Position numbers and translations under genes: made by a program. From CAZRAL01 sp964598005 (lineage in GTDB: Bacteria > Pseudomonadota > Gammaproteobacteria > Burkholderiales > Usitatibacteraceae): DNA of 29,878 nucleotides. Location: NCBI GenBank assembly GCA_964598005.1, contig CAZRAL010000032.1, positions 1 to 29,878 of the forward strand. Direction: 5' to 3'. How positions within the stretch are numbered: position 1 is the stretch's first letter; the number at the start of each line of letters is the position of its first letter. Shown here piece after piece: positions 1 through 9,800 of this stretch. A model generated the notes under the pieces. It ran no database searches, was not told where the DNA came from, and saw nothing but the letters and a program-made list of their open reading frames with translations.

Positions 1-252
1 GGCCACCGTATCAGTTTTATCTGTTGATTTGAATTTTGCAGGGACGACTAAATAAAGGTTTCCACGCCAACGCCGCAACACAGCAGACCGCCCGCGTATT
101 TGACAACTGCGCCAGCCTTCGGCCCGCGGCAAGCCAGAGGCTTGCCGGTACCACAAGCGGGGTTTGACAAGAATGGCCCATCTTCGGCGTGCCTTGCCGC
201 AGGCGGAGATGAGCCATGCCGAAATGGCGCGGCGCTGAAAGCTAAACTGAAT
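1..252. other. non-coding edge region with inverted repeats
   Basis: No convincing gene is seen here. The short open frames are rich in Arg, Pro, Ala and Cys, have no ribosome binding site and resemble no family I know. The stretch lies downstream of the phytanoyl-CoA dioxygenase-like gene and contains a perfect hairpin plus a second, partly complementary arm. It could act as that operon's transcription end or be a dispersed extragenic repeat. The gene to the left lies outside the window. Confidence 0.6.
122..204. repeat. compound palindromic region (REP-like or terminator-like)
   Basis: CGGCAAGCC (127-135) and GGCTTGCCG (139-147) form a perfect 9-bp stem with an AGA loop. In addition, GCCCGCGGCAAGCC (122-135) pairs with GCCTTGCCGCAGGC (191-204) at 12 of 14 positions. 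Two alternative folds are therefore possible, a tight hairpin or a long stem closing at 204. No T-run follows on either strand, so a classical intrinsic terminator is not obvious. An extragenic repeat is equally likely. Confidence 0.5.
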
Positions 253-945
253 TTATACGAAGACTGGTACGCGACGATGCCATTCGAGGCCATATGGCAA
301 ATCGACATTTGCATACTCCAAATGTAATACTCGTCGCTTTGAAATCGATGAAACCATCGATTTCGATGAGGCATGGACAAGTAGCGGACACATCAGCATC
401 GCATCTCCCGCACGGCCAAGACAGGATATCGCATCGGTATTGCTGGTCAAATCGTGGAGTTGTGCAGAGGAAAGAAATCCGTTTTGATGCGAGGCTGGCA
501 GTACCCTAAGGGGGCCATCACCTGGGCCACAATCGTCAAGATGAACGCGCACAGCCAGAATCCGGCGCATCACATCCGGGGGCGGGTTCACATAATGAAC
601 CCCCTCCTTTTGTGACCAGCACGACCAATCTGCCATCTTTATTTTTTCTTGAACAGGGATTGTGCGATCCTGATGCCAGGCAACCAACCAGTTGGATTGG
701 GGATGCTTTTCAAATAAGGTGGCCTTGAAAGCAAAAGCCTCCGCACCCAGTTCGGCGCCAATCAAGCTACGCAGCTTTTCATAACGTGAAAATCGTTGAA
801 TGGCTGGATAATCGATCAAATGCCGTATTCCAGCATGCCCACTCGCCAGCAATGGGTGCAAACTGCGAACAAGATCGCGGCAATCGGAAGCTGGAACCAG
901 ATTTTCGATCTGAAGAAAACCGAAAATTTGCAGCAACGCGTTCAT
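253..945 (-). CDS. phytanoyl-CoA dioxygenase (PhyH) family oxygenase
   Basis: A 230-aa protein of the PhyH branch of Fe(II)/2-oxoglutarate-dependent oxygenases. Seen: the HxD iron motif in WHQDRTIPV (H91, D93), a distal His in LLVHASSKS (H191), and an Arg pair in KRRVLHLEY (R204/R205) that would bind the 2-oxoglutarate carboxylate. The motif PGDGPLRVLPASH is typical of the family's core strands. These ligands make an active hydroxylase likely, but the substrate cannot be read from sequence; family members act on small acyl, amino-acid or alkyl substrates. There is no signal peptide, so it should be cytoplasmic. The start lies 6 bp after the tex stop codon with no good Shine-Dalgarno in the gap; an AAGGAG in the last tex codons is rather far away, so translation is probably coupled to tex. 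Confidence 0.85.
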   Translation of the reverse strand: MNALLQIFGFLQIENLVPASDCRDLVRSLHPLLASGHAGIRHLIDYPAIQRFSRYEKLRSLIGAELGAEAFAFKATLFEKHPQSNWLVAWHQDRTIPVQEKIKMADWSCWSQKEGVHYVNPPPDVMRRILAVRVHLDDCGPGDGPLRVLPASHQNGFLSSAQLHDLTSNTDAISCLGRAGDAMLMCPLLVHASSKSMVSSISKRRVLHLEYANVDLPYGLEWHRRVPVFV

Positions 946-951
946 TTTTTT

Positions 952-3339
952 CTAAGCACGCTCCTTCAGCTTTGCAAAAGCCGCTGCCATGGCGCTGTCT
1001 GGCGACGAAGAAAAACTCGTCTTGTGGCGCGGATTTTCAGCCATTTTTGGTCTGGGAGCCGCACTGGTGCTGGAGTTTGCTTTTTTATGTTGTGGCACGG
1101 CCGCATCATTCAAGCGCATAGTCAGTGCAATGCGCTTACGTTTTTCATCCACTTCGAGCACTTTCACCTTGACCACCTGGCCCGCTTTGACCACATCGCG
1201 CGGATCCTTGACGAACTTCTCGGCCAGTGCGGAAATGTGTACCAATCCATCCTGATGTACGCCGATATCGACAAAGGCGCCAAACGCAGCGACATTGGTG
1301 ATGACGCCCTCCAAAATCATGCCGGGCTTCAAGTCGCGCAAGGCTTCCACACCCTCCTGAAAGGTCGCTGTTTTGAAAGCAGGACGTGGATCGCGGCCCG
1401 GTTTTTCCAGCTCCCTCAAAATGTCGGTCACGGTCGGTACACCGAAGCGTTCGTCAGCGTATTTTTCGGCGCGCAGCGATTTCAATAATGCGCCGTCACC
1501 CATTATTGCTTTTACATCTTTCTGGATGTCGGCCAGAATTTTTTCTACCAATGGATACGCCTCCGGGTGAACCGAGGAAGCATCGAGTGGATTGTCGCCG
1601 TTGACGATGCGCAAAAACCCGGCAGCCTGTTCAAATGCTTTATCACCTAAACGGGGAACCGATTTCAATTGTTGGCGAGATTTAAAGGCGCCGTTAGCGT
1701 CGCGGTAGTTGACGATGTTGGCGGCGACCGAAGCCGTCAATCCTGAAACGCGCGCCAGCAGCGCGGGGGATGCGGTGTTGACATCCACCCCAACCGCATT
1801 CACACAATCTTCTACCACGGCATCCAGACTTCGCGCCAACAGGGTTTGATTGACATCGTGCTGATACTGGCCCACACCAATCGATTTGGGATCGATCTTG
1901 ACCAGCTCGGCCAATGGATCTTGCAGACGGCGTGCGATGGATACGGCACCGCGCAGCGAGACATCCAGGTCGGGCAATTCTTTCGATGCAAATTCCGAAG
2001 CCGAATAGACCGATGCGCCTGCTTCCGAAACCACAATTTTGGTTAGCCTTGATTCAGGCAGCCCCTTGATCAACTCTGCCGCCAATTTATCGGTTTCCCG
2101 CGATGCCGTGCCGTTGCCAATGCTGATCAGATCGACATGATGTTTTTTCACCAGCCCGGCCAGCGTATGCAATGCGCCCTGCCAGTCACGGCGCGGCTCG
2201 TGGGGATAGATGGTCGCCGTTTCCAGCACCTTGCCGGTATTATCTACCACGGCGATTTTGCAGCCGGTGCGAATACCAGGGTCGATGCCCATCGTCGCAC
2301 GCGGCCCGGCGGGTGCGGCCAACAGCAAGTCCTTCAGGTTTTGGGCGAAGACGTTAATGGCCTGAATCTCGGCGCGTTCGCGCAATGAGGACATCAATTC
2401 GGTTTCCAGATGCAAGGAAATTTTTACTCGCCACGTCCAGCGCACCACTTCGCCCAGCCATTTATCAGCCGGGCGGTTTTTGTTGCTGATTCCCGCAAAG
2501 GCGGCAATCATGTCTTCAACTGGGTTGAAGGGGGCGCTCCAGGAAGGTTTTTCTTCCTCGGCATCCAGGCGCAGATTGACGGTGAGCACGCCTTCATTGC
2601 GGGCCCGGAGCAACGCCAGCGCCCGATGGGACGGGATGGTTTTCCAGGTTTCCGAATAGGCGAAATAATCGGCGAATTTGGCCCCTGCTTCCTCTTTCCC
2701 TTCGATGACGCGAGCCATCACCATGCCATGCTGCACCAGATGTTCGCGCACACGGCCCAGCAAACCGGCATCTTCCGCAAACCGTTCCATCAGAATTTGT
2801 TTGGCGCCTTCCAGCGCAGCCTTGACATCGGGCACAACCGTATCTTTTTCACTGCCCTTGGGTTCGCTGGATAAATATTTTTCTGCTTCCAGTTCAGGTG
2901 TGCGCTGTGGATCGGCAAGCAGCGCATCCGCTAAAGGCTCCAGCCCGGCTTCTCTGGCGATCATCGCTTTGGTGCGCCGCTTGGGCTTGTACGGCAGATA
3001 CAAATCTTCCAGTGTTGTTTTATCAGCCGCCGCCAATAGTTGCGCTTTAAGGGCATCGGTCAACTTGTCCTGCACAGCAATACTTTCCAGAATCGCTGCA
3101 CGCCGCGCTTCCAGCTCGCGTAAATAACGCAAGCGTTCTTCCAATAACCGCAGCTGGGTATCGTCCAGCCCGCCTGTAACTTCTTTCCGGTAGCGTGCGA
3201 TAAAGGGAACGGTTGCGCCCTCGTCAAGCAAGGCAACCGCAGCGGTAACCTGATGGGGCTGCGCGGAAAGTTCTACGGCGAGTTGGGTAATCAAGGGAGA
3301 AACGAGAGCGGCTACGGGAGGCAAAGAAGGAGAGGGCAT
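952..3339 (-). CDS. tex: Tex, S1-domain RNA-binding transcription accessory protein
   Basis: A 795-aa protein of normal Tex length. Domains in order: Tex N-terminal helical region (about 1-340; ALLDEGATVPFIARYRKEV is the family signature); a YqgF/RNase H-like fold starting at MGIDPGIRTGCKIAVVD (about 348); tandem helix-hairpin-helix repeats around VGVDVNTASPALLARVSGL (about 520-590); and an S1 RNA-binding domain from PGMILEGVITNVAAFGAFVDIG (about 671-742). The tail after S1 is rich in Lys, Ser and Ala. Tex binds nucleic acid and associates with transcribing RNA polymerase in the cytoplasm; its exact role varies between species. It precedes the PhyH-like gene by 6 bp, so the two are very likely cotranscribed. 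No strong Shine-Dalgarno is visible upstream of the start. Confidence 0.97.
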   Translation of the reverse strand: MPSPSLPPVAALVSPLITQLAVELSAQPHQVTAAVALLDEGATVPFIARYRKEVTGGLDDTQLRLLEERLRYLRELEARRAAILESIAVQDKLTDALKAQLLAAADKTTLEDLYLPYKPKRRTKAMIAREAGLEPLADALLADPQRTPELEAEKYLSSEPKGSEKDTVVPDVKAALEGAKQILMERFAEDAGLLGRVREHLVQHGMVMARVIEGKEEAGAKFADYFAYSETWKTIPSHRALALLRARNEGVLTVNLRLDAEEEKPSWSAPFNPVEDMIAAFAGISNKNRPADKWLGEVVRWTWRVKISLHLETELMSSLRERAEIQAINVFAQNLKDLLLAAPAGPRATMGIDPGIRTGCKIAVVDNTGKVLETATIYPHEPRRDWQGALHTLAGLVKKHHVDLISIGNGTASRETDKLAAELIKGLPESRLTKIVVSEAGASVYSASEFASKELPDLDVSLRGAVSIARRLQDPLAELVKIDPKSIGVGQYQHDVNQTLLARSLDAVVEDCVNAVGVDVNTASPALLARVSGLTASVAANIVNYRDANGAFKSRQQLKSVPRLGDKAFEQAAGFLRIVNGDNPLDASSVHPEAYPLVEKILADIQKDVKAIMGDGALLKSLRAEKYADERFGVPTVTDILRELEKPGRDPRPAFKTATFQEGVEALRDLKPGMILEGVITNVAAFGAFVDIGVHQDGLVHISALAEKFVKDPRDVVKAGQVVKVKVLEVDEKRKRIALTMRLNDAAVPQHKKANSSTSAAPRPKMAENPRHKTSFSSSPDSAMAAAFAKLKERA

Positions 3340-3420
3340 TAACGATTTTTGGTGAATGGAAATGAAGGGTGCATTTTACGTGAACGTTCTATTAAGACGA
3401 GCGCCAAAAAATAAACACCA

Positions 3421-4302
3421 TTAACTCTTCCGCCAGTAAACGCCGTGACCATCGATTACTTGCAGCTCATCGGTTATTCTAAGTTGCGCGCGAAAATCGT
3501 GTATCGCCTGCTTGCAAGGTGGGCACGAACCATAGTCATCGACAATAATAAATCCGCCCTGTTCTACCTTATCGAAAAGGGGCACTAACGCTGTCATGGT
3601 GGATTCATACAAATCGCCGTCAAGGCGCAGAATAGCCAGCTTTTCAATCGGTGCGCTGGGTAAGGAATCCTTGAACCAGCCTTTGATGAACCTCACCTTA
3701 TCGTCGAGTAATCCGTAGCGGCGGAATAACCCCTGAACGTCTTCAAGCGGTACGGCAAGCACGGGCAACACATCTCGGCTGAGATCGAGTTCAGCATCCT
3801 CCACCCAAGTCGGTGGCGGCACGCCTTCAAATGAATCGGCGGCCCAGACAATTCTGTCCGTCACGCCATAGGCAGCGAGGAGGCCGCGCATGAAAATGCA
3901 CGCACCCCCACGCCAAATGCCCGTTTCGATGAAGTCGCCCGGAATGTTTTCGCTAATAACTGTCTCAATGCAGTGCTGCAGATTATCGAGGCGTTTTCTC
4001 CCGATCATGGTGTGCGAAAGCTCTATCAGATTTCGCAGTTCGTGCGCAGACCTTATAGTGCCGTCAGCCATTTTTTGCAACAGAATAAGGGTGTTTCCAG
4101 CTAATTTGGCCTCGCGTAATGCCTCTATCAACGCGGGGTTGCTCTGTGCAATATTGAAATAATCGTTGAGATTCATCGGGATGTTGTTTAACCGGCTAAT
4201 GAATGTATGTAGAATGCGCGCTTCATTTTCCAGATAAAGCTCATTGAGCAGAGAGCCCTTTAGAAGGTCGATATATTTACTGGCAAGATCCGTTTTTATC
4301 AT
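3421..4302 (-). CDS. TylF/MycF-type SAM-dependent O-methyltransferase
   Basis: A 293-aa class I methyltransferase of the TylF/MycF (macrocin O-methyltransferase) family. Seen: glycine-rich SAM loop FIETGIWRGGA (124-134), AADSFEGVP (154-162; D156 is the acidic residue at the end of strand 2), LRLDGDLYEST (225-235) and GGFIIVDDYG (249-258). In TylF and MycF the Asp residues of the last two motifs bind Mg2+ that orients a sugar hydroxyl. The first 100 residues are an extra helical part without known motifs. The ATG overlaps the pbpC TGA as ATGA, so translation is coupled to pbpC. Family members methylate sugar hydroxyls of macrolides and many sit in glycan gene clusters; here the target is unknown. 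A sugar or envelope glycan acceptor is inference from the neighbours. Confidence 0.88.
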   Translation of the reverse strand: MIKTDLASKYIDLLKGSLLNELYLENEARILHTFISRLNNIPMNLNDYFNIAQSNPALIEALREAKLAGNTLILLQKMADGTIRSAHELRNLIELSHTMIGRKRLDNLQHCIETVISENIPGDFIETGIWRGGACIFMRGLLAAYGVTDRIVWAADSFEGVPPPTWVEDAELDLSRDVLPVLAVPLEDVQGLFRRYGLLDDKVRFIKGWFKDSLPSAPIEKLAILRLDGDLYESTMTALVPLFDKVEQGGFIIVDDYGSCPPCKQAIHDFRAQLRITDELQVIDGHGVYWRKS

Positions 4303-6746
4303 AATGCTTTCTTCGATTTATCCATTTTGTAGTTTCTCATAAACCCGCGTGTAGTAAACGTAATCCGCGCGTAGCGGCCACGCTCGTCGACTGCCGTTAA
4401 AGCATGGGTGCCATCCCGGGTAATGGTGAGCAAAAGCGGTTTGCGGGTCGGCTCGTCTCCAATCATGGCACCATTAAGCATCCAGTACACCTTGCCTTCG
4501 GCGCCGGCAGCGGTAACAGTAACCGTTGTCTTGCCGTTTTTTCCGCCGTTAGTTCCCGCAGCGCGGCGCACCAGACTGCCATTTTCCAGCCCGCGAATCG
4601 CCAGCAAAGTGCCAGTTGATAACGGACGTTGACATCCCGGCTGCCAATCCGGTCCACGCCCCTTGGCCAGCATGTCCGCTGGCAACCACGGTTCCAGATA
4701 AGCGGGCCAGTGCGCGATTTCCGTCGTCGTAACACGCTCGCCGCGCTCGCCCGCACAACCTGCATGGGTACGCAGGCCTGACCGCGCGTCGATCGCTATC
4801 GTTTCGCGCAGGCTGCCCGGACGCAAGCGATCGGGCAAGGTGGGCGGCGTCGCATCGTTCAGCACCCAAGCGTGCCGCACACTGTGGCACAGCGGTTCAG
4901 GCGTATTCTGGCGCGTCAGTCCCAGCGGCCAGCAGATGAATTGCGGCGAGACAGTGGACGGGCGCGCTTTTCGCGCGTCTGTGGAGGGCGGGAGTATGGC
5001 GGCAATGTCTTTGGCCAGAGGCGCCGCGCTGTTGGCGCCGAAATAACCGGGGTTCGGCGTGCCATCGGGTCGCCCCATCCAGATGCCCAATGTATAACGA
5101 TCCGTCACTCCGAGCGCCCAGGCATCGCGAAAGCCAAAGCTGGTTCCGGTTTTCCAGGCCAGCCGCGCCCGTGAACCGCCCTCATCGAACGGACGATCCG
5201 GGCGACCACCTGCTTCCAGAATGTCGCGTACGATCCACGCCGCACCTTCGCTCATTACCCGTCGTTCCACTCTGGGTGCAGCATCCGTTAGCCGGGGTTG
5301 ACCGGCAATACCGCCCACCGCCAATGCACGGTAAGCACCCACCAGTTCTTCCAGCGTCGTCCCGCCCCCTCCAAGTATGAGGCTGACATTGGGAGAGGCG
5401 CCTTGTTCCATACGCAATTTCATTCCCGTGTTGCGCAAGGTGCTGGCGAAGCGGACCGGGCCGTAACGGTCTAGCAAATCCACGGCCGGTACATTTAAGG
5501 AACGCTGCAACGCTTCGGAAACGCTGACCGCGCCGGAAAATGCTGCCTGAAAATTGCCGGGACTATAGCCGCCGAACGATTGCGGCGCATCCACCATCAA
5601 ACTTTCCGAATGAATCAACCCTTCGTCGAGCGCCATCGCATAGAGGAAAGGTTTTAATGCCGAACCAGGCGAACGTACCCTGCGCGTCATGTCGACATGC
5701 GCGCTGCGCTCGGGATCGGAGAAATCGGCCGAACCAACATAAGCACGCACGGCCAAGGTATCGTTTTCCATAACCAGCGCAGCGATTGAGACTTTGGGCG
5801 GCAGGCTGCGCACGCGATCCTGCAACAATGCCTCGATACGCGTCTGCAATTCAGTATCGATGGTGGAACGAATCACACTGGTTCCATTGCGTGGCGCGTT
5901 TTCAGCTTCGCGCTTCAGGCGCTCGGCCGCCAGTGGCGCCAGCCATGAGGCCCGGATAGGCTGAGCAATCACTTTTTCAATTTTGGCATCGTCAACTTCC
6001 GCGCGCGACCAATAGCCGCGCGCAACCATGCGTTCCAGAACTTTGTCGCGCGCCGCTTGCGCGCGCCCCGCATTCAAATCAGGACGGCGTTTGCTGGGGC
6101 TTTGCGGTAACGCCACCAGCAAAGCGGCTTCGGCACGGCTGAGCGATTTGGCCGGTTTGCCCAGATACTTGCGGCTGGCCATTTCCACGCCTTCGACAAT
6201 CCCGCCCATCGGTGCATGGTTGAGATAGAGCGTCAGAATGTCGCGCTTGGAGAGATGTGCTTCGAGTTGCCACGCGCGCAGAATCTGCAAGATTTTATTG
6301 CCAATCGATCGTTCAGCTACGCCATGCGGGCCATCGAGGATGCGCGCCACCTGCATACTCAGTGTCGAGCCGCCGGAAACGATGCGTCCGTTCCACGCCC
6401 ATTGCGCGCCGGCGCGTGCCAGCGCAATGGGGTTGATGCCGCGATGGCCGTAAAAATATTGATCCTCGTAACCGATTAGCGCTTGCAGATAATACGGCGA
6501 GACTTCTTCTGGGGTAATACGGTAGCGCCACACACCCTCCGCGCTCGGATAAGTGCGCAGCGGCGTTCCATCCTGCGCCACGACCACCACACCATCGTCG
6601 TCGCTGGGTAAAGGAATCGGAAAGGCGCGGTCAAGTGCCCATAGCCCACCTGTGACCACAATAAGCAAACACAATGTTCTTCGTACAAAACCGATTCGCG
6701 TCCATGCGGGCAAGCGAAGCAGAAAATAACGGGGCAGGACCGGCAT
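4299..6746 (-). CDS. pbpC: penicillin-binding protein 1C (bifunctional peptidoglycan synthase)
   Basis: A bifunctional class A PBP of 815 aa. Seen, numbered from the chosen ATG: membrane anchor about 19-39 (RRTLCLLIVVTGGLWAL); GT51 glycosyltransferase with IGYEDQYFYGHRG (catalytic Glu E94) and GGSTLSMQVARI (125-136); transpeptidase SxxK as SALK (S362-K365), SxN as SLN (416-418) and KTG in AWKTGTSFG (K532). The C-terminal 150 residues match the BiPBP_C beta domain of PBP1C. It would polymerise and cross-link glycan strands in the periplasm. An in-frame TTG lies 12 bp upstream (6758), but ATG at 6746 is preferred because it has GGA about 7 nt upstream and suits the anchor. It follows yfhM, the usual partner of pbpC, and its TGA overlaps the methyltransferase start. 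Confidence 0.96.
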   Translation of the reverse strand: MPVLPRYFLLRLPAWTRIGFVRRTLCLLIVVTGGLWALDRAFPIPLPSDDDGVVVVAQDGTPLRTYPSAEGVWRYRITPEEVSPYYLQALIGYEDQYFYGHRGINPIALARAGAQWAWNGRIVSGGSTLSMQVARILDGPHGVAERSIGNKILQILRAWQLEAHLSKRDILTLYLNHAPMGGIVEGVEMASRKYLGKPAKSLSRAEAALLVALPQSPSKRRPDLNAGRAQAARDKVLERMVARGYWSRAEVDDAKIEKVIAQPIRASWLAPLAAERLKREAENAPRNGTSVIRSTIDTELQTRIEALLQDRVRSLPPKVSIAALVMENDTLAVRAYVGSADFSDPERSAHVDMTRRVRSPGSALKPFLYAMALDEGLIHSESLMVDAPQSFGGYSPGNFQAAFSGAVSVSEALQRSLNVPAVDLLDRYGPVRFASTLRNTGMKLRMEQGASPNVSLILGGGGTTLEELVGAYRALAVGGIAGQPRLTDAAPRVERRVMSEGAAWIVRDILEAGGRPDRPFDEGGSRARLAWKTGTSFGFRDAWALGVTDRYTLGIWMGRPDGTPNPGYFGANSAAPLAKDIAAILPPSTDARKARPSTVSPQFICWPLGLTRQNTPEPLCHSVRHAWVLNDATPPTLPDRLRPGSLRETIAIDARSGLRTHAGCAGERGERVTTTEIAHWPAYLEPWLPADMLAKGRGPDWQPGCQRPLSTGTLLAIRGLENGSLVRRAAGTNGGKNGKTTVTVTAAGAEGKVYWMLNGAMIGDEPTRKPLLLTITRDGTHALTAVDERGRYARITFTTRGFMRNYKMDKSKKAL

Positions 6747-6806
6747 TTTCAAATCCAATTTGATTTGGAAGCGGAATTACGCAGAAGCACAATCAATCCC
6801 CCTCGA

Positions 6807-6827
6807 TCCCCCTTTTTCAAAGGGGGA
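6807..6827. repeat. CCCCCTTT/AAAGGGGG palindromic extragenic repeat
   Basis: TCCCCCTTT (6807-6815), TTC loop, AAAGGGGGA (6819-6827): a perfect 9-bp stem. It is preceded by a near-direct copy of its first half, ATCCCCCTCG (6796-6805). This matches a palindromic repeat that I recall as dispersed between genes in many unrelated bacteria. It lies in the 94-bp gap between the yfhM stop and the pbpC start, so it is transcribed if the two genes are cotranscribed and could protect or attenuate the mRNA. Confidence 0.75.
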
Positions 6828-6840
6828 GGCCGGTAGAAGA

Positions 6841-9800
6841 CTAGCGCATGTCTTCAATCTCCATCGTGCCGCCAGCGGCCGTCAGCCCACGCACTTCGGG
6901 GCGGTACATGTCTTCGGCATAGGAAGGGGGGATGACGAATTTTCCGGGCGTAACCACGCGCACCAGGTAGAAAAGATCAAGCGTGTTGTTGAGCGTCGCG
7001 GCCACTACAAAACGATCATCGCGAAATTCACGGTGTTTGATGCGCGAATCCGCCATCGCTTGCGCGGGATTGGGAATACGTCGCTCGCCTTTTGCCGGGG
7101 TGACTTTGAAATCGTCCAGCCGGTTGCCTTGGGAAAGGTTGAGGTTTTCAATCTCCAATCCGGCGGGGATGCGATCCACCACCATGCCATCCTGAATTTG
7201 CCGCTTGGCGATCACTTGCAGATGCACGACCAGTTGCTCGCCGACCTTGAGCGCACGGTTGCCAACCGGTGTGCCATTGGCTTCGTACAGGGTACGTTTC
7301 ATGACGATGTTGTCGTTTTTCACTTCGACGGGTTTGACCGGATAGCCGAAACTTTCAACCGCCAGGTAGATTGGCTCTTTATGCGTATTGGTAACCGCGA
7401 TGCCGCGCTTTAATTGCTCAGCGGTAAATTCGCGCATTTCGCTTAGTTTGCTGTCCAGTTTTTCGGACTTTCCGTTCACTACCAGCTCCGCACTCCAATT
7501 GCCAGAACTGGTGACAGTAAATTGTTTGGCTGCCAGCAACAGCGCCATCTGTTCCTGCGTGGAAAGCCACCTCGCCCGGGGCAGCAACGTTGTCAATTCG
7601 GAGATCAAATTATCTTTGCGCTTGTGCGCGATTTTGTGTTGTTCGAGCAGGGCGAAGGTCAACGCGGTATCGCGCAATTTTGTGCCGTAATCACCCATCC
7701 ATTCCCATTCGTAGCCGGTCATGCCATAGGGTAGGGCCAGGGCGTCATCGAGCGCCGCGGTAGCGCGTTTTTCGTCGCCCATGCGTTTCAAGGCAATCGA
7801 GAGGTGCACCAGCGGCAGGGGCGACAAGGCCCGGTCGCGGTAGTCGTCGTATAAAACTCGCAGGGATGCCAAGGGTGCGCGCTCTTCGCGCGCCAGCACA
7901 TAGCCCATGTAGGCCAGCGCGCCAAAACGGCGGTGCGCATTGCGATCCGCCTCGCGCCATTGATAATCGGCCCACCATGCGGCATCCCGGCTAATGGCGT
8001 CTTGCACCAAGGGTTTACCATCCTTCATACGCTTGGGCTTGGGCGGAAAACTCGATCCCGCTTGCTGCAGTTGTTTCAGCATGTATTCGTCGGCGCGTTT
8101 GATCATTGTTTCGGGTACCGCATAACCTGCTGCGCGCGCGGTTTTCAGAAAGTCGGCGACGTAGGCGGTCAGCCAGGGTTCGTCCAACCCTTCATCGCCC
8201 CACAATCTGAACGCGCCGCTGGCGCTTTGCAATCCTGAAATGCGCGAGATCGCCTGATCCAGCGCTTTTTCGCGCTCAGCCTGCGGCAGCGGTTTCAGTC
8301 CAAATGCAGCAGCCGTTTTCTCATCCAGCAAAACATGCGGAAAAGCCCGGCTGGCGGTCTGTTCCAGGCAACCGTAGGGATAGGCCAGCAATCCCTTGAT
8401 CTGATCGTTGACGTTGATCGGCGGCAAGGTGGAGAGCGTGGTGGAAACCAGTGCAGAACTGGCAAACAAGCCTTCGACCAGCGTGGCATCCAGTTTCACC
8501 GTTTCATTGGGCGCAATGCGCTGGAACCGGCGAACGCGCTCGGGTGGGGTAAGCGGCGAGATCGCCAATACCGCCTCGCGGCGAATGGCAATCGGTTCTT
8601 TGCCACCCGAGGGGCCATTGACGTCGATGCGCAGATTGCCCATCCCGACCGCATCGGTAGCTTCTGCGGTAAAGCGCAAGGTTTTTTTCTGTTGTGGTTT
8701 GAGTTGAACGCTTTCATTGCCGCCGCTTAGTTTTATCGGGCCGGTGGCGGTGAGCGCGATTTTCAGGGTTTGCGCTTCTGCTGTCATGTTGGTTAAATCG
8801 AGGGCGATGGTGGCGTGATCACTCGGCGAAATAAAGCGCGGCATGGCCAGCTCCGCCACAATCGGCGCTGCACTGACCACCTCTTTTTCCGCCTTGCCGA
8901 ACTGGCGCGGGGAGACGACCACCGCCATCAAGCGCAACGTGCCATTAAAGTCGGGAATGTTGAGCGCAATGTCTGCTTCGCCTTGCGCATTCAGGGTGAC
9001 CGGCCCGGAAAACAAATCGACCAGCTTCACTTTTTTCGGAGTGCTCTTGCTTTCGCGCATTTTCGCGTCGCCACCGAATTTAAGTTTGCCTTTCTGGCCC
9101 TCCATCGTCTCGATGAATTTGCCGTAGAGGTCCAGTACATCGGGCGCGTAGCGATGTTTGCCGAGGAAGAAATCGAAAGGATCGGGCGACGGAAAGTTGG
9201 TAATGTTCAGAATACCGACATCGACTGCCGAAACAGTGGCCATTGCTGTTTCGCCTTTCAATCCATCCGCCTTCAAACGAACTTTCAAGGTCTGATTGGG
9301 TTGAATTTTATCTACGGCATCGAGCTTGACGGCCAGCTTGCGCGCACCGCTTTCGATGGGCAAATAGATCAATCCCAGCGCACGCGCCGGGGTTACTTTT
9401 TCACTGCGACTACCCGGGCGAAATACGACAGCAGAGATGTATAAATCGTGGCGATTCCACTCTTTTTCGATTGGAATATCGACCGTGGTTCCGCGTGTGC
9501 TGACCGCAAGACGGCGCTGTAACAAAATGCCATCGCCTTCAACCATTACCAGCGCTTCGCCATCGTGCGGCGGCTGGATGGTTAATACTGCGCGTTCTCC
9601 GGGCGCATAGCCTGATTTATCGAGTTTCAATTGCACGCGATCGGGGCGGTTGCCTACGGCTTCTGCATCCTGCGCCCCCCAGCCTGCATAGAGCCGATAA
9701 CGTGCGGCCAAGCCGGTTTCGCGGTCGACGATTTCCACGCGATAGCGTCCGTATTTGACCGGGAAATGAATTTTGGTGCGCTTGCTTAAATCGAACTCGC

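Noticed and set aside
100..327. 75-codon plus-strand frame at the left edge
   Set aside because: It covers the palindromic repeat region and the end of the PhyH-like gene; no ribosome site and no recognisable protein.
2410..2874. 154-codon open frame on the plus strand
   Set aside because: It lies entirely opposite tex, with no family match and no start signal.
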